Shown: positions 14,435 to 23,290, counted from the first letter of the stretch. The stretch: DNA of 24,146 nucleotides from JAYEJW01 sp034716535 (GCA_034716535.1 JAYEJW010000584.1:1-24146); one strand, 5' to 3'. The notes: generated from the sequence alone by a model not told the origin. A program made the numbers and translations.

Positions 14435-14803
14435 TCAGTGCTCCCCTTTGGTCCTACGGATCCCCGCAATGCGATTTCCCTGCTTCTGGGGTCCCCCGCC
14501 CGTAGGAAAGAGCTTGTGGAGATACTTGTTGTTACCCCGCTCTTTCCCCCATTTCTTCTCGAAATGCTTGATCATATCGAGCACCTGAGCCTGCACGTGG
14601 TGCTCATCGTAATATTCCCGAATATACCGGATCACCTCCCAGTGCTCATCGGTCAGGGTTATACCCTCTTTCTCAGCAATAGCAATGGCAAAGCCCTCGG
14701 ACCACTCACCCATATCCTGGATATAGCCTTCCTGATCCGTGGCGATTTGCTTCCCGTCCACATTGACATATTCAATGCGAGTAGTGTACGGATTCGTCTG
14801 CAT
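14435..14803 (-). CDS. Cysteine-free DsrC/TusE-family protein (RspA-like)
   Basis: A 122-residue small cytoplasmic protein of the DsrC/TusE/RspA family: DQEGYIQDMGEWSEGFAIAI (23-42), ITLTDEHWEVIRYIREYY (48-65), KYLHKLFPTGGGPQKQGNRI (93-112). In true DsrC the flexible C-terminal arm carries two redox cysteines that accept sulfur from DsrAB and other donors; TusE keeps only the penultimate one. Here the equivalent positions are N110 and E121, and the protein has no cysteine at all, matching the group called RspA (regulatory sulfur-related protein). It therefore cannot carry a persulfide or form the DsrC trisulfide. It is the last gene of the nar cluster, 62 nt after narI, with AGAGGT as Shine-Dalgarno before the ATG. 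A regulatory or structural role tied to nitrate respiration is an inference. Confidence 0.92.
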   Translation of the reverse strand: MQTNPYTTRIEYVNVDGKQIATDQEGYIQDMGEWSEGFAIAIAEKEGITLTDEHWEVIRYIREYYDEHHVQAQVLDMIKHFEKKWGKERGNNKYLHKLFPTGGGPQKQGNRIAGIRRTKGEH

Positions 14804-14820
14804 GTTCTACCTCTTGTCTG

Positions 14821-14845
14821 GACGGGGTGCGTTTAGCGCCCCGTC
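14821..14845 (-). other. Intercistronic hairpin narI / dsrC-like gene
   Basis: GACGGGG (14821-14827) pairs with CCCCGTC (14839-14845). The stem extends through a GU and two GC pairs to a 5-nt loop, about 10 bp in all. No T-run follows on the minus strand, so processing or stability is more likely than termination. Confidence 0.6.
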
Positions 14846-14865
14846 ACCGATTACTACAGGATAGA

Positions 14866-15561
14866 TCAGTTCATCGTCACCCGCTTGACACGGACGATCT
14901 GGTAGGCGCGTCCCAGATACGTGAGAGGCACGCTCCAGACATGCACCAGCCGGGTGAAGGGGAACAGCAGGAACACGGTCATACCGAAGAACAGGTGGAT
15001 CTTGTAGATCAGATCCACACCCTTGAGCAGACCCGGTTCCGGCTGCAGCGTAGCCACGCTCTGGACCCAGAGGGACAAGGCAATCATCACCGAGGCGTCG
15101 CCGTGGGACGCATGGTTCCAGGAGACCACTGTGGTGCCCAGGCCCAGCGCCACGGTCGCCAGCAGCCAGCCGATGATAAAGGTATCCCGGGTGCGGCTAG
15201 TGGCGCGGATACGCGGATTGGTGAGCCGCCGCAGGAACAGCATCAGGGCGCCGATCAGGCAGATGCTGCCGAAGATCACGCCGGCATAGAGGGCAATATA
15301 CTGGTGAGTGAGGTCCGATACGCCGATTGCCAGGAACCAGCTATGGGGAGTCAGCAGCCCGATCAGGTGACCGAAGAAGACGGCCAGAATCCCCACGTGA
15401 AACAGGTTGCTGGCCAGACGCATGTTTTTGTTGCTGAGCAGTTGGCTGGAATCGGTCTTCCAGGTGTACTGCTCGCGGTCGAAGCGGATCCAGCTTCCGA
15501 GCAGAAAGATGGTCCCCGCCAGATAGGGGTAGGCCCCAAAAACGAAGTCATGGAATGTCAT
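14866..15561 (-). CDS. narI: Respiratory nitrate reductase gamma subunit NarI (cytochrome b)
   Basis: A 231-residue inner-membrane dihaem cytochrome b with five predicted helices that oxidises quinol and passes electrons to NarH. The haem ligands match E. coli NarI (H56, H66, H187, H205): here H55 (NLFHVGI), H65 (FFGHLIG), H189 (YKIHLFFG) and H207 (RLVHVWS). The length is close to the 225 residues of E. coli NarI. The C-terminal tail is short and basic (QIVRVKRVTMN). The ATG at 15561 lies 12 nt after the narJ stop and follows a GAGGAGAAAATCG Shine-Dalgarno region, so translation is closely coupled. A hairpin and the DsrC-family gene follow. Confidence 0.97.
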   Translation of the reverse strand: MTFHDFVFGAYPYLAGTIFLLGSWIRFDREQYTWKTDSSQLLSNKNMRLASNLFHVGILAVFFGHLIGLLTPHSWFLAIGVSDLTHQYIALYAGVIFGSICLIGALMLFLRRLTNPRIRATSRTRDTFIIGWLLATVALGLGTTVVSWNHASHGDASVMIALSLWVQSVATLQPEPGLLKGVDLIYKIHLFFGMTVFLLFPFTRLVHVWSVPLTYLGRAYQIVRVKRVTMN

Positions 15562-15573
15562 TCGATTTTCTCC

Positions 15574-16089
15574 TCAGGCTGCCTGGGCCAGATGCCCGCG
15601 GTTTTCGATGAGCCGGATCAGCCGCGCGTAGGGACTGTCCACCTTCTCCAGATTGTCCGCCAACACCTTCAACACCTTGGCGGCGTCGCCCAGAAACACC
15701 CGCGCCTGCATTTCGTCCAGGGTGGATACGTACTCCAGAACAAGCGGCAGAAAATCCGGGATCTCCCCTTCCTCTACCTCCAGGCCGGAACTCTTGTAGT
15801 ACTCCGAGAGGTCGATAAGGGCCGGTCCGCGCCCGCGGTCGTCTCCAAATAGGTGATGCGTCAGATGCAGATCGTGCTCCGGCGTCATGTCGAAGGTCTG
15901 CACATAGTCCCCCTGCAGACCGGTTAGGTCATGCAGTTGCATCCATGAAATGAGCCGCATCAGGGCATCGCGTTCCTGCCCACTGACCTCGGGGTCCTCC
16001 TTCAGCATGTTGATGATATCCGGAAGATTCTCGATCAACTCCGCGTCCGGATAGTCGAGGAGGCGCGCCAGTATTCTGTATATACGCAT
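15574..16089 (-). CDS. narJ: Nitrate reductase assembly chaperone NarJ
   Basis: A 171-residue all-helical cytoplasmic chaperone of the NarJ/TorD type. It binds the N-terminus of apo-NarG and is needed for Mo-cofactor insertion and membrane attachment; it is not part of the final enzyme. The family pattern is visible in IYRILARLLDYPDAELIENL (3-22), the central LQGDYVQTFDMTPEHDLHLT (59-78) followed by HHLFGDDRGRGPALIDLSEYY, and LVLEYVSTLDE near 116-126. It is shorter than E. coli NarJ (236 residues), lacking most of the variable C-terminal extension, as in many non-enteric bacteria. It sits between narH (15 nt) and narI (12 nt). Confidence 0.95.
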   Translation of the reverse strand: MRIYRILARLLDYPDAELIENLPDIINMLKEDPEVSGQERDALMRLISWMQLHDLTGLQGDYVQTFDMTPEHDLHLTHHLFGDDRGRGPALIDLSEYYKSSGLEVEEGEIPDFLPLVLEYVSTLDEMQARVFLGDAAKVLKVLADNLEKVDSPYARLIRLIENRGHLAQAA

Positions 16090-16104
16090 GGTTTCATCCC
16101 CCGG

Positions 16105-17658
16105 TCATTTCTTCCGCGGCACGACGCCCTGGGGCGTGACCGTTTTCTTACGCGGGGTCGGGAACAACGTGAAGCCCTGCCCGCTGCCTGCCGCCGCCTG
16201 AGCGCTGATGTTGCCCGGTGAAAATCCGTTCTGGCCCTGGAACGCATACGGATCCTCCTGCATCATCTCCTCGTGCGAGGTGGGGATGACGAAACGGTCC
16301 TCGAAGTTGGCAATGCCGAGCATCTGGTACATCGCCTCGGCCTGTTCTTCGCTGAGTCCGACCGACTCCAATGCCGCCAGGTTCGGCTTGCCGTCTACCG
16401 CCTTGGAGCGCTGGTTGCTGCGCATGGCCAGCATGCGGTTCAGGGCATTGGCGATCGGTGCCTCGTCCCCGGCGGTCAGCAGGTTGGCCAGAAACCGCAT
16501 TGGAAAGCGCAACGCTTCGGCCTTGGGGATGACCCCGTCCGCTTCGGTGGGCAGTGTGCCCTGATCGATCTGGGTCTGCACCGGCGACAGCGGCGGCACG
16601 TACCACATCATGGGCAGCGTGCGGAATTCCGGATGGATGGGGAAGGCGATCTTCCACTCCATGGCCATCTTGTAGACCGGCGAGTTCTGGGCCGCGTCGA
16701 TCCAGGTCTGGGGAACGCCGTCTTCCAGCGCCTGCTCGATCACCTCGGGATTGTTGGGATCCAGGAAGATGTCCAGTTGGGACTGATAGAGGCCCTTCTC
16801 GTCATCAGTCCCGGCGGCGTTACTGATCCGGTCGGCATCATAGAGCACCACACCGATGTAGCGGATACGGCCGACACAGGATTCGGCACAGGCCGTGGGA
16901 ATCCCCGACTCGATACGCGGATAGCAGAGGATGCACTTCTCCGACTTGCCGGACTCCCAGTTGTAGTAGATCTTCTTGTAGGGGCAGGCGCTGACACACA
17001 TGCGCCAGCCGCGGCAGCGGTCCTGGTCGATGAGTACCGCCCCGTCCTCTTCGCGTTTGTAGATGGCGCCGGAGGGGCAACTGGCCACGCACGCCGGGTT
17101 GAGGCAATGGTTGCACAACCGCGGCAGGTACATGTGGAAGGTCTTTTCGAAATCCTTGTAGATCTGCTTCTGGATTCCGTCGAAGTTCTTGTCCTTCGCG
17201 CGGTTCTCGAATTCGCCCGCCAAGTCATCCTCCCAGTTGGGACCCCAGTGGATCTTCTCCATCTGGGCACCGGTGATCTGGGACACCGGTCGTGCGGTGG
17301 GGGCTGCCTCGGACAGGGGGCTGTTCTGCAGCTTCGGATAGTCGTAGTCGTACGGCTCGTAGTAGTCGTCGATCTCCGGCATGTCCGGATTGGCGAAGAT
17401 GTTGACCAGTTTGCTGACCCGGCCACCGGCCTTCAGTTCCAGGTTACCGCCCTCTTTTTTCCAGCCGCCCCGCCATTTGTCCTGGTTCTCCCACTCTTTG
17501 GGAAAACCGATGCCGGGCTTGCTCTCCACGTTGTTGAACCAGGCGTACTCCACACCCTTGCGGTTGGTCCAGATGTTCTTGCAGGTCACTGAACAGGTGT
17601 GACAGCCGATGCACTTGTCCAGGTTCAGGACCATCGCGATTTGTGCACGTATATTCAT
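16105..17658 (-). CDS. narH: Respiratory nitrate reductase beta subunit NarH
   Basis: A 517-residue cytoplasmic electron-transfer subunit with three [4Fe4S] and one [3Fe4S] cluster, linking NarI haems to NarG. Cysteine groups are C16/C19/C22/C26 (CIGCHTCSVTCKN), C182/C185/C190/C194 (CNHCLNPACVASC), C215/C221/C225 with W218 replacing a cysteine (CRGWRMCVSAC), and C242/C245/C257/C261. The tryptophan is normal for NarH (W220 in E. coli) and explains the [3Fe4S] cluster. The C-terminal tail is extended and basic (TLFPTPRKKTVTPQGVVPRK). The ATG at 17658 has a GAGGAG Shine-Dalgarno. A 94-nt gap with a hairpin separates it from narG, which is larger than the spacing to narJ. Confidence 0.98.
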   Translation of the reverse strand: MNIRAQIAMVLNLDKCIGCHTCSVTCKNIWTNRKGVEYAWFNNVESKPGIGFPKEWENQDKWRGGWKKEGGNLELKAGGRVSKLVNIFANPDMPEIDDYYEPYDYDYPKLQNSPLSEAAPTARPVSQITGAQMEKIHWGPNWEDDLAGEFENRAKDKNFDGIQKQIYKDFEKTFHMYLPRLCNHCLNPACVASCPSGAIYKREEDGAVLIDQDRCRGWRMCVSACPYKKIYYNWESGKSEKCILCYPRIESGIPTACAESCVGRIRYIGVVLYDADRISNAAGTDDEKGLYQSQLDIFLDPNNPEVIEQALEDGVPQTWIDAAQNSPVYKMAMEWKIAFPIHPEFRTLPMMWYVPPLSPVQTQIDQGTLPTEADGVIPKAEALRFPMRFLANLLTAGDEAPIANALNRMLAMRSNQRSKAVDGKPNLAALESVGLSEEQAEAMYQMLGIANFEDRFVIPTSHEEMMQEDPYAFQGQNGFSPGNISAQAAAGSGQGFTLFPTPRKKTVTPQGVVPRKK

Positions 17659-17691
17659 GTTCTGCTCCTCGAAATTCTTTCACGACCGGGA

Positions 17692-17734
17692 CGCGGGGTC
17701 GGGGGGTGCAATCGATTTACTCCGCAACCCCGCG
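17692..17734 (-). other. Intercistronic hairpin narG / narH
   Basis: CGCGGGGT (17692-17699) and ACCCCGCG (17727-17734) form a perfect 8-bp stem with a 27-nt loop in the 94-nt gap. No T-run follows on the minus strand, so it is not a standard terminator; it may set relative narG/narH expression or mRNA stability. Confidence 0.55.
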
Positions 17735-17752
17735 CCGTTACGATCAACGGTC

Positions 17753-20700
17753 TCAATTGTTGATCCCCGGCGGATTGAGCTTGGCCTCACGCTCCGCCGT
17801 CAGCGGCCGCTCCAGCCAATCGACATCGCGGTCCTCGATCTTGTGAATGACGACATACTCGTCACGCTGGGATCCCACGGTGCCGTAGTAGTTGAAGGCG
17901 TACGACAACTGGGCATAACCGCCAATCATGTGCGTGGGCTTGGGCGTGATGCGGGTCACGCTGTTGAGGATGCCGCCGCGCTTGCCGGTGGTATTCGAGC
18001 CCGGGACGTTCACGTGCTTCTCCTGGGCGTGATACATAAAGGCCGTACCGGTCGGGATACGCTGACTGACCACCACACGAGCCACGGTGGCGCCGTTGCC
18101 GTTGATCGCCTCGACCCAGTCGTTGTCCTTGAGACCGATGGTCTTGGCGTCCTCCTCGGCCACCCACATGTAGGGTCCGCCACGGAACAGCGTGAGCATG
18201 CGGAGATTGTCCTGGTAGGTCGAGTGGATACCCCACTTGGAGTGCGGCGTGATCCAGTTGAGCACCAGGTGCGGCTTGCTCGTCACCTCCGCCGGCACCC
18301 CGTGGGGCTTCAGATCCAGCGGCGGACGGTAGCTGCAGAAGCCCTCACCGAAGTCGAGCATCCATTCATGATCCAGGTAGAACTGGGCGCGCCCGGTCAG
18401 GGTGCGCAGCGGGATGTGCTCGTGGATATTGGTGTAGCAGGCGTTGTAGCTCACCTCCTCAGACTCGATACCGGACCAGGTGGGCGCAGTGATGATCTTG
18501 CGCGGCTGGGCCTGGATATCCCGGTAGCGGATCTTCTCCTCATGGCGTCCCGCATAGAGGTGGCTGTGGTCGATGCCGGTCTTTACCGATTGCGCCTGCC
18601 ACGACTTGTGCGCCACCTCGCCGTTGGTCTCCGGGGCCATCTGCAGCACCGAGTCGCAGACATGGATGTCCTCCTCCAGGGAAGGCATCCCTTTGCTGAC
18701 ACCCTCGTCCTCGATGACGCCGTTGAGCTTCTTGAGCTGGTCATACTCGAGCTCGGTATTCCAGGTCAGGCCCTTGATGCCATTGCCCGCCTTGATCATC
18801 AGCGGACCGAGGGCGCTGTACTTCTTGTAGGTATTGGGATAGTCGCGCTCCACGGTGATCAACGCCGGCAGGGTCTTGCCCGGCACCGGCTCGCACTCAC
18901 CCTTCTTCCAGTCCTTGACCTCGCCAAAGGGCTGTGCGAGGGCGGCCGGCGAGTCATGCTGCATGGGCATCGCCACCACATCCTTGCGGGTACCCAGGTG
19001 TTTCTCCGCCAGCTCGGAGAAGCGCTTGGCGATGGTCTTGAAGATCTGCCAGTCGGATCTGGACTCCCAGGCCGGATCCACCGCCGCATCCAGCGGGTGG
19101 ATGAAGGGGTGCATGTCGGTGGTGTTGAGATCGCTCTTCTCGTACCAGGTGGCGGTGGGCAGGATGATGTCGGAATAGGCGCCGGTGGAGTTGAGGCGGA
19201 AGTTGATGTCCACCATCAGATCCAGCTTGCCCACTGGGGCCTCTTTGCGCCACTTGATCTCCTTGGAGTCGGCGCCGACATTGGCCTCCTGCATGACGCC
19301 GTTCTGGGCGCCAACCAGGTGCTTGAGGAAGTACTCATGCCCCTTGGCCGAGCAACCCAGCAGGTTGGCACGCCAGACGAACAGGTTGCGCGGATGGTTC
19401 TCCGGCGCATCGATGTCTTCACTGGCAAACGCCAGATCGCCACTCTTGAGTTGCTCGACGATATAGTCGGCAACCTCCTTGCCGGCCTTCCCGGCCTCGT
19501 CCACGATAACCATCGGGTTCTTGTTGAAGTGCGGCGCCGATGGCCCCCAACCCAGACGCTGGCAGACGACATTGTAGTCGGCCAGGCTGTGGCCCTTGTA
19601 CTTTCCTTTGGCGGTGGCGGCCAACAGATCGTCGGCATTCACCGACTCGTAGCGCCACTGGTCGGTGTGGAAATACCAGTAGGTCGTAGACGCCATGTGG
19701 CGCGGAGGACGGTGCCAGTCCAGGCCAAAGGCGATCGGGGCCCAACCGGCCTGCGGACGCAGCTTCTCCTGTCCGACATAATGCGCCCAGCCACCACCCT
19801 CCTGTCCCACACATCCACAGATGTGCAACAGGTTCATGATGCCGCGGTAGTTCATGTCGTTGTGGTACCAGTGATTGATCGCGGCACCGAGGATGACCAT
19901 CGACTTGCCCTTGGTCCTGGACGCGTTGTCGGCGAACTCGCGGCCGGTACGCTCCAGGTCGGCGCGCTTGACGCCGGTGACCTTCTCCGCCCAGGCCGGT
20001 GTGTAGGGCACGGACTCATCGTCGTAGGAGGTGGCCAGGTTGTCGCCCAGCCCTCGGTCGATGCCGTACTGGGCCACCTGCAGGTCGAATACGGGGGCGA
20101 CCATCACCTCTTCACCGGAGGCCAGCTTCAGCTTGCGCACCGGGATGTTGCGCATCAGCACGTCATCCTCCCCCGGGGTGAAGTGAGGAAAGGCGACCGG
20201 TACCACGTCATCCCTGCCGTCGATGCAGGAGAGCTCCGCTTCGATTTCCGACTGGTCCGCTGCGTTCTTCTCCAGCAGATTCCACTTGCCCTCTTCGCCC
20301 CAGCGGAAGCCCACCGAGCCGTTGGGCACCACGAAGCCCTTGCTCCTGGCATCGTAGACCACCGTCTTCCACTCGGGGTTGTTCTCCTCACCCATGTTCT
20401 TGACGAAGTCGGAGGCACGCAGGAAACGGTCGGAGACATAGCGGTCGCCGTCCTTGCGCAGCATCACCTGCATCGGCAGATCGGTGTACTTGCGGGCGTA
20501 CTCGGTAAAGTACGGATCCTGCTTCTGGACGTGGAACTCCTTCAGTGCCACATGGCCCATGGCCAGGAAGGCGGCGGAGTCGGTGCCCTGTTTCACCGGC
20601 ATCCAGAGGTCGGCGAACTTCACGTACTCGGCGTAGTCCGGGGCCATGGAGACCACCTTGGTGCCGTTGTAACGGGCCTCGATGGCGAAGTGGGCATCGG

Positions 20701-21487
20701 GGGTGCGGGTCATGGGCAGGTTGGCACCACAGATGATCAGGTACTTGGAGTTGTACCAGTCGGCCGCCTCCGGTACATCGGTCTGCTCGCCCCACACCTG
20801 CGGCGAGGCCGGCGGCAGATCGCAGTACCAGTCGTAGAAGGAACCGACGGCACCGCCGATCAGGGAGAGATAGCGGGAGCCGGCGGCATAACTGATCATG
20901 GACATGGCCGGGATGGGCGAGAATCCATAGATGCGGTCCGGGCCCCATTTTTTGGTCGTATAGACATTGGCCGCGGCGGTGATCTCGGTCACCTCATCCC
21001 AGGTGCCGCGCACAAAACCGCCGAGGCCGCGCACCGCGGTGTATGTCTTGCGCTTGGCGGGATCGCTCTGGATCGCCTCCCAGGCCTCCACCGGGTCCTT
21101 GCCGCTCTTGCGCTCAGCGCGGTAGAGATCCAGCAGGCGACCGCGAATCAGCGGATATTTGATCCGGGTGGGGCTGTAGAGGTACCAGGAGAAGGAGGCC
21201 CCGCGCTGACAGCCGCGTGGCTCATGGTTGGGCATGTCGGTGCGGGTGCGTGGATAGTCGGTCTGCTGCATCTCGTAGGCAACCAGGCCGTTTTTGACAT
21301 AGATCTTCCAAGAGCAGCCGCCGGTACAGTTCACCCCGTGGGTGGAACGGACCACCTTGTCGTGGCGCCAGCGGTTGCGGTAGGTGTCTTCCCACTGCCG
21401 ATCTTCCCCGGTCACGATGCCGTAACCCTTGGAGAAGGTCCCCTGGATCTTCTTGAAATACCTTAGCCGGTCAAGCAAGTGACTCAT
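17753..21487 (-). CDS. narG: Respiratory nitrate reductase alpha subunit NarG
   Basis: The 1244-residue catalytic subunit, close to E. coli NarG (1247). It reduces nitrate to nitrite at a molybdenum bis-MGD centre on the cytoplasmic side of the membrane. The FS0 [4Fe4S] ligands are H50, C54, C58 and C93 (STHGVNCTGGCSW; RGCQRGASFSWY), one residue offset from E. coli H49/C53/C57/C92. The molybdenum ligand is D223 in SFYDWYCDLPPASPQVWGEQ, equivalent to E. coli D222. TRTPDAHFAIEARYNGTKVV also matches the family closely. There is no N-terminal Tat signal of the RR type, as expected for the cytoplasm-facing enzyme (the archaeal-type NarG faces outward). The ATG at 21487 has GAGGAGATAAACC before it. 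The opposite strand is also open for most of the gene length, an effect of GC-rich codon use. Confidence 0.99.
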   Translation of the reverse strand: MSHLLDRLRYFKKIQGTFSKGYGIVTGEDRQWEDTYRNRWRHDKVVRSTHGVNCTGGCSWKIYVKNGLVAYEMQQTDYPRTRTDMPNHEPRGCQRGASFSWYLYSPTRIKYPLIRGRLLDLYRAERKSGKDPVEAWEAIQSDPAKRKTYTAVRGLGGFVRGTWDEVTEITAAANVYTTKKWGPDRIYGFSPIPAMSMISYAAGSRYLSLIGGAVGSFYDWYCDLPPASPQVWGEQTDVPEAADWYNSKYLIICGANLPMTRTPDAHFAIEARYNGTKVVSMAPDYAEYVKFADLWMPVKQGTDSAAFLAMGHVALKEFHVQKQDPYFTEYARKYTDLPMQVMLRKDGDRYVSDRFLRASDFVKNMGEENNPEWKTVVYDARSKGFVVPNGSVGFRWGEEGKWNLLEKNAADQSEIEAELSCIDGRDDVVPVAFPHFTPGEDDVLMRNIPVRKLKLASGEEVMVAPVFDLQVAQYGIDRGLGDNLATSYDDESVPYTPAWAEKVTGVKRADLERTGREFADNASRTKGKSMVILGAAINHWYHNDMNYRGIMNLLHICGCVGQEGGGWAHYVGQEKLRPQAGWAPIAFGLDWHRPPRHMASTTYWYFHTDQWRYESVNADDLLAATAKGKYKGHSLADYNVVCQRLGWGPSAPHFNKNPMVIVDEAGKAGKEVADYIVEQLKSGDLAFASEDIDAPENHPRNLFVWRANLLGCSAKGHEYFLKHLVGAQNGVMQEANVGADSKEIKWRKEAPVGKLDLMVDINFRLNSTGAYSDIILPTATWYEKSDLNTTDMHPFIHPLDAAVDPAWESRSDWQIFKTIAKRFSELAEKHLGTRKDVVAMPMQHDSPAALAQPFGEVKDWKKGECEPVPGKTLPALITVERDYPNTYKKYSALGPLMIKAGNGIKGLTWNTELEYDQLKKLNGVIEDEGVSKGMPSLEEDIHVCDSVLQMAPETNGEVAHKSWQAQSVKTGIDHSHLYAGRHEEKIRYRDIQAQPRKIITAPTWSGIESEEVSYNACYTNIHEHIPLRTLTGRAQFYLDHEWMLDFGEGFCSYRPPLDLKPHGVPAEVTSKPHLVLNWITPHSKWGIHSTYQDNLRMLTLFRGGPYMWVAEEDAKTIGLKDNDWVEAINGNGATVARVVVSQRIPTGTAFMYHAQEKHVNVPGSNTTGKRGGILNSVTRITPKPTHMIGGYAQLSYAFNYYGTVGSQRDEYVVIHKIEDRDVDWLERPLTAEREAKLNPPGINN

Positions 21488-21531
21488 GGTTTATCTCCTC
21501 TGAGCGTATCGCTCCGATTCGTTGATAAAGG

Positions 21532-21595
21532 GGAGCGGGTCCCCCGGGGAAGTCCATGCGCATCGCAGCTGGGCGACGATGCCCGGACCCGCTCC
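21532..21595 (-). other. Large intercistronic hairpin narK / narG
   Basis: GGAGCGGGTCC (21532-21542) and GGACCCGCTCC (21585-21595) form a perfect 11-bp stem. The loop contains a second 6-bp inverted repeat (GCATCG/CGATGC, within 21560-21583). It fills the 117-nt gap between narK stop and narG start. On the transcribed strand CCCTTTATC follows, with no real T-run. It could be an attenuator or a processing and stability structure separating transporter from enzyme mRNA. Confidence 0.65.
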
Positions 21596-21604
21596 AAAAC
21601 GGCG

Positions 21605-23209
21605 TTACGGGTTCTTTATTTCCGCCTTTGGCCCCAGGTAGTACCACCAGTTCAGCAGCAGGCAGACGAAGTAGAAGATGGCGAAACCGTAGAGCGCATA
21701 CTCCGGCGTCGCCGCCTTGATCTGCTCGCCGAACACCTTGGGGATGATGAAAGCGCCGTAGGCGGCCACCGCCGAGGTCCAGCCCAGTGCGGGTCCGGCC
21801 TGCTCCTTGTCGAACACCATGGCGATGGTGCGGAAGGTGGAGCCGTTGCCGATACCGGTCGCGGCGAACAGGATCAGAAACAACACGAAGAAGGGCAGGA
21901 AGAATTCCTCAGGCGTCGCCGACACGTAGGCCTGCTTCAGGAAGTAGGCCACGCCCAGGGCACTGCCGATCATCACGATGGAAACGATCTGGGTCACCTT
22001 GGCGCCACCCACCTTGTCGGAGATCCAGCCGCCCACCGGGCGGATCAGGGCGCCGATGAAGGGACCCATCCAGGCGTACATCAGGGCGGAGGGCCCGTTC
22101 GGGTTGGCCAGGGTATGGGTCATGACCCCATCCACCTCCACGTGCTGGAAACCGAAGACCACCTTGATGGCCAGCGCGAAACCCGCGGAGTAGCCGATAA
22201 AGCTGCCGAAGGTCATGGTGTAGATAATGCTCATGACCCAGGTGTGCCTGTTGCCGAAGATCTTGAACTGGCGCTGCAGGTTGGGCTTGATGTCACCGGG
22301 GATCAGCTTCAGTAGCATGACCGTGGCAAACAGGATACCGAGGATGACCGGCCATTTGGCCCAGCCGGGGGCACCCAGTCCGGTCGGCGCCGGCAGGATG
22401 ATGTAGAGGCCGATCGCGGCGGTGATGAAGCCGATCAGCAGCATGCCGCTGATCTTTGCGAAGGCGCCGATGGGCGAGCCGATGTGGGGCGAGACATGCT
22501 CGGTACGCAGGTTGTTCATGCCGAACCAGCCGGCGAAGGCCAGGGGTATGAGCAGTATCAGCCAGACAAAGCCGGCGTTTTGGATCCAGGTCTCGGAGCC
22601 GGCCGGGATCTTGCCGATCAGGGTGCCTGAGGTGTTCACCAGTTCCATCGAGTTGCCGCCGAAGAGACCGAAGGTCATCACCAGCGGTATCACGATCTGC
22701 ATGGTGGTCACACCGGCGTTGCCCAGACCCGCGTTCAGCCCCAGCGCCAGACCCTGCATCTTTTTTGGAAAGAAGAAGCTGATATTGGACATCGAGGAGG
22801 CGAAGTTGCCGCCGCCGAAGCCGGACAGGAAGGCTAGAACCTGGAATACCCACAGGGGCGTGTTCTGGTCCTGCAACGCGATGCCGGCGCCGATGGCCGG
22901 AATCATCAGCAGCGCGGTGGTAAAGAAGATGGTGTTGCGCCCCCCGGCGATGCGGATGAAGAAACTGCTGGGGATACGCAGCGTTGCGCCGGTCAGTCCG
23001 GCGATGGCCGCCAGGGTGAACAACTCGGCCTTCTCGAACGGAAAGCCCAGGTTGAGCATCTGCACGGTGATGATGCCCCAGTAGAGCCACACCGCGAAGC
23101 CGCTGAGCAGGCTTGGGATCGAGATCCAGAGGTTCCGGTTGGCTACTTTTTTCCCCGTGGATTCCCAAAATTTGGGATCTTCCGGGTTCCATTCTCTTAT
23201 GTCTGACAT
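21605..23209 (-). CDS. narK: Nitrate/nitrite transporter of the NarK family (narG-proximal copy)
   Basis: A 534-residue major-facilitator protein with about 12 membrane segments that imports nitrate and/or exports nitrite for NarGHI. The two nitrate signatures are visible: FGGGNFASSMSNISFFFPKK and GLNAGLGNAGVTT, and in the second half ATGIGNGSTFRTIAMVF. The MFS-type loop GALIRPVGGWISDKVGGAKV is present. The end (EQAGPALGWTSAVAAYGAFI) lacks the ETA(V/A)ALGF-GGFFIP pattern of E. coli NarK that its upstream neighbour has, so the two copies belong to different NarK subfamilies, as in many denitrifiers with narK1-narK2 pairs. The ATG at 23209 has GAGGA about 8 nt upstream. It lies 81 nt after the upstream copy. 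Confidence 0.95.
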   Translation of the reverse strand: MSDIREWNPEDPKFWESTGKKVANRNLWISIPSLLSGFAVWLYWGIITVQMLNLGFPFEKAELFTLAAIAGLTGATLRIPSSFFIRIAGGRNTIFFTTALLMIPAIGAGIALQDQNTPLWVFQVLAFLSGFGGGNFASSMSNISFFFPKKMQGLALGLNAGLGNAGVTTMQIVIPLVMTFGLFGGNSMELVNTSGTLIGKIPAGSETWIQNAGFVWLILLIPLAFAGWFGMNNLRTEHVSPHIGSPIGAFAKISGMLLIGFITAAIGLYIILPAPTGLGAPGWAKWPVILGILFATVMLLKLIPGDIKPNLQRQFKIFGNRHTWVMSIIYTMTFGSFIGYSAGFALAIKVVFGFQHVEVDGVMTHTLANPNGPSALMYAWMGPFIGALIRPVGGWISDKVGGAKVTQIVSIVMIGSALGVAYFLKQAYVSATPEEFFLPFFVLFLILFAATGIGNGSTFRTIAMVFDKEQAGPALGWTSAVAAYGAFIIPKVFGEQIKAATPEYALYGFAIFYFVCLLLNWWYYLGPKAEIKNP

Positions 23210-23256
23210 GGATACATCCTCGTTGATTGGACAGGGCTTCTCATGACTCGGTACAC

Positions 23257-23273
23257 CGGGCGGGACCCGCCCG
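23257..23273 (-). other. Intercistronic GC palindrome between the two narK genes
   Basis: CGGGCGGG and CCCGCCCG flank a single central base, a 17-nt near-perfect palindrome in the 81-nt gap between the narK copies. It can fold to a short GC hairpin. No T-run follows on the minus strand. Confidence 0.5.
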
Positions 23274-23290
23274 CCCCAACCCGGCGATTT

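Noticed and set aside
16983..17005. Missing cysteine in NarH (CRGWRMC)
   Set aside because: Tryptophan is the normal residue at this position in NarH and gives the [3Fe4S] cluster.
16273..17592. Long plus-strand frame opposite narH
   Set aside because: Antisense shadow of the well-supported narH; low-complexity hydrophobic/histidine composition.
17609..21466. Very long open frame (1285 codons) on the plus strand opposite narG
   Set aside because: It mirrors narG codon positions, is rich in Val, Gly, Leu, His and Arg in the way antisense GC-rich frames are, and has no recognisable domain.
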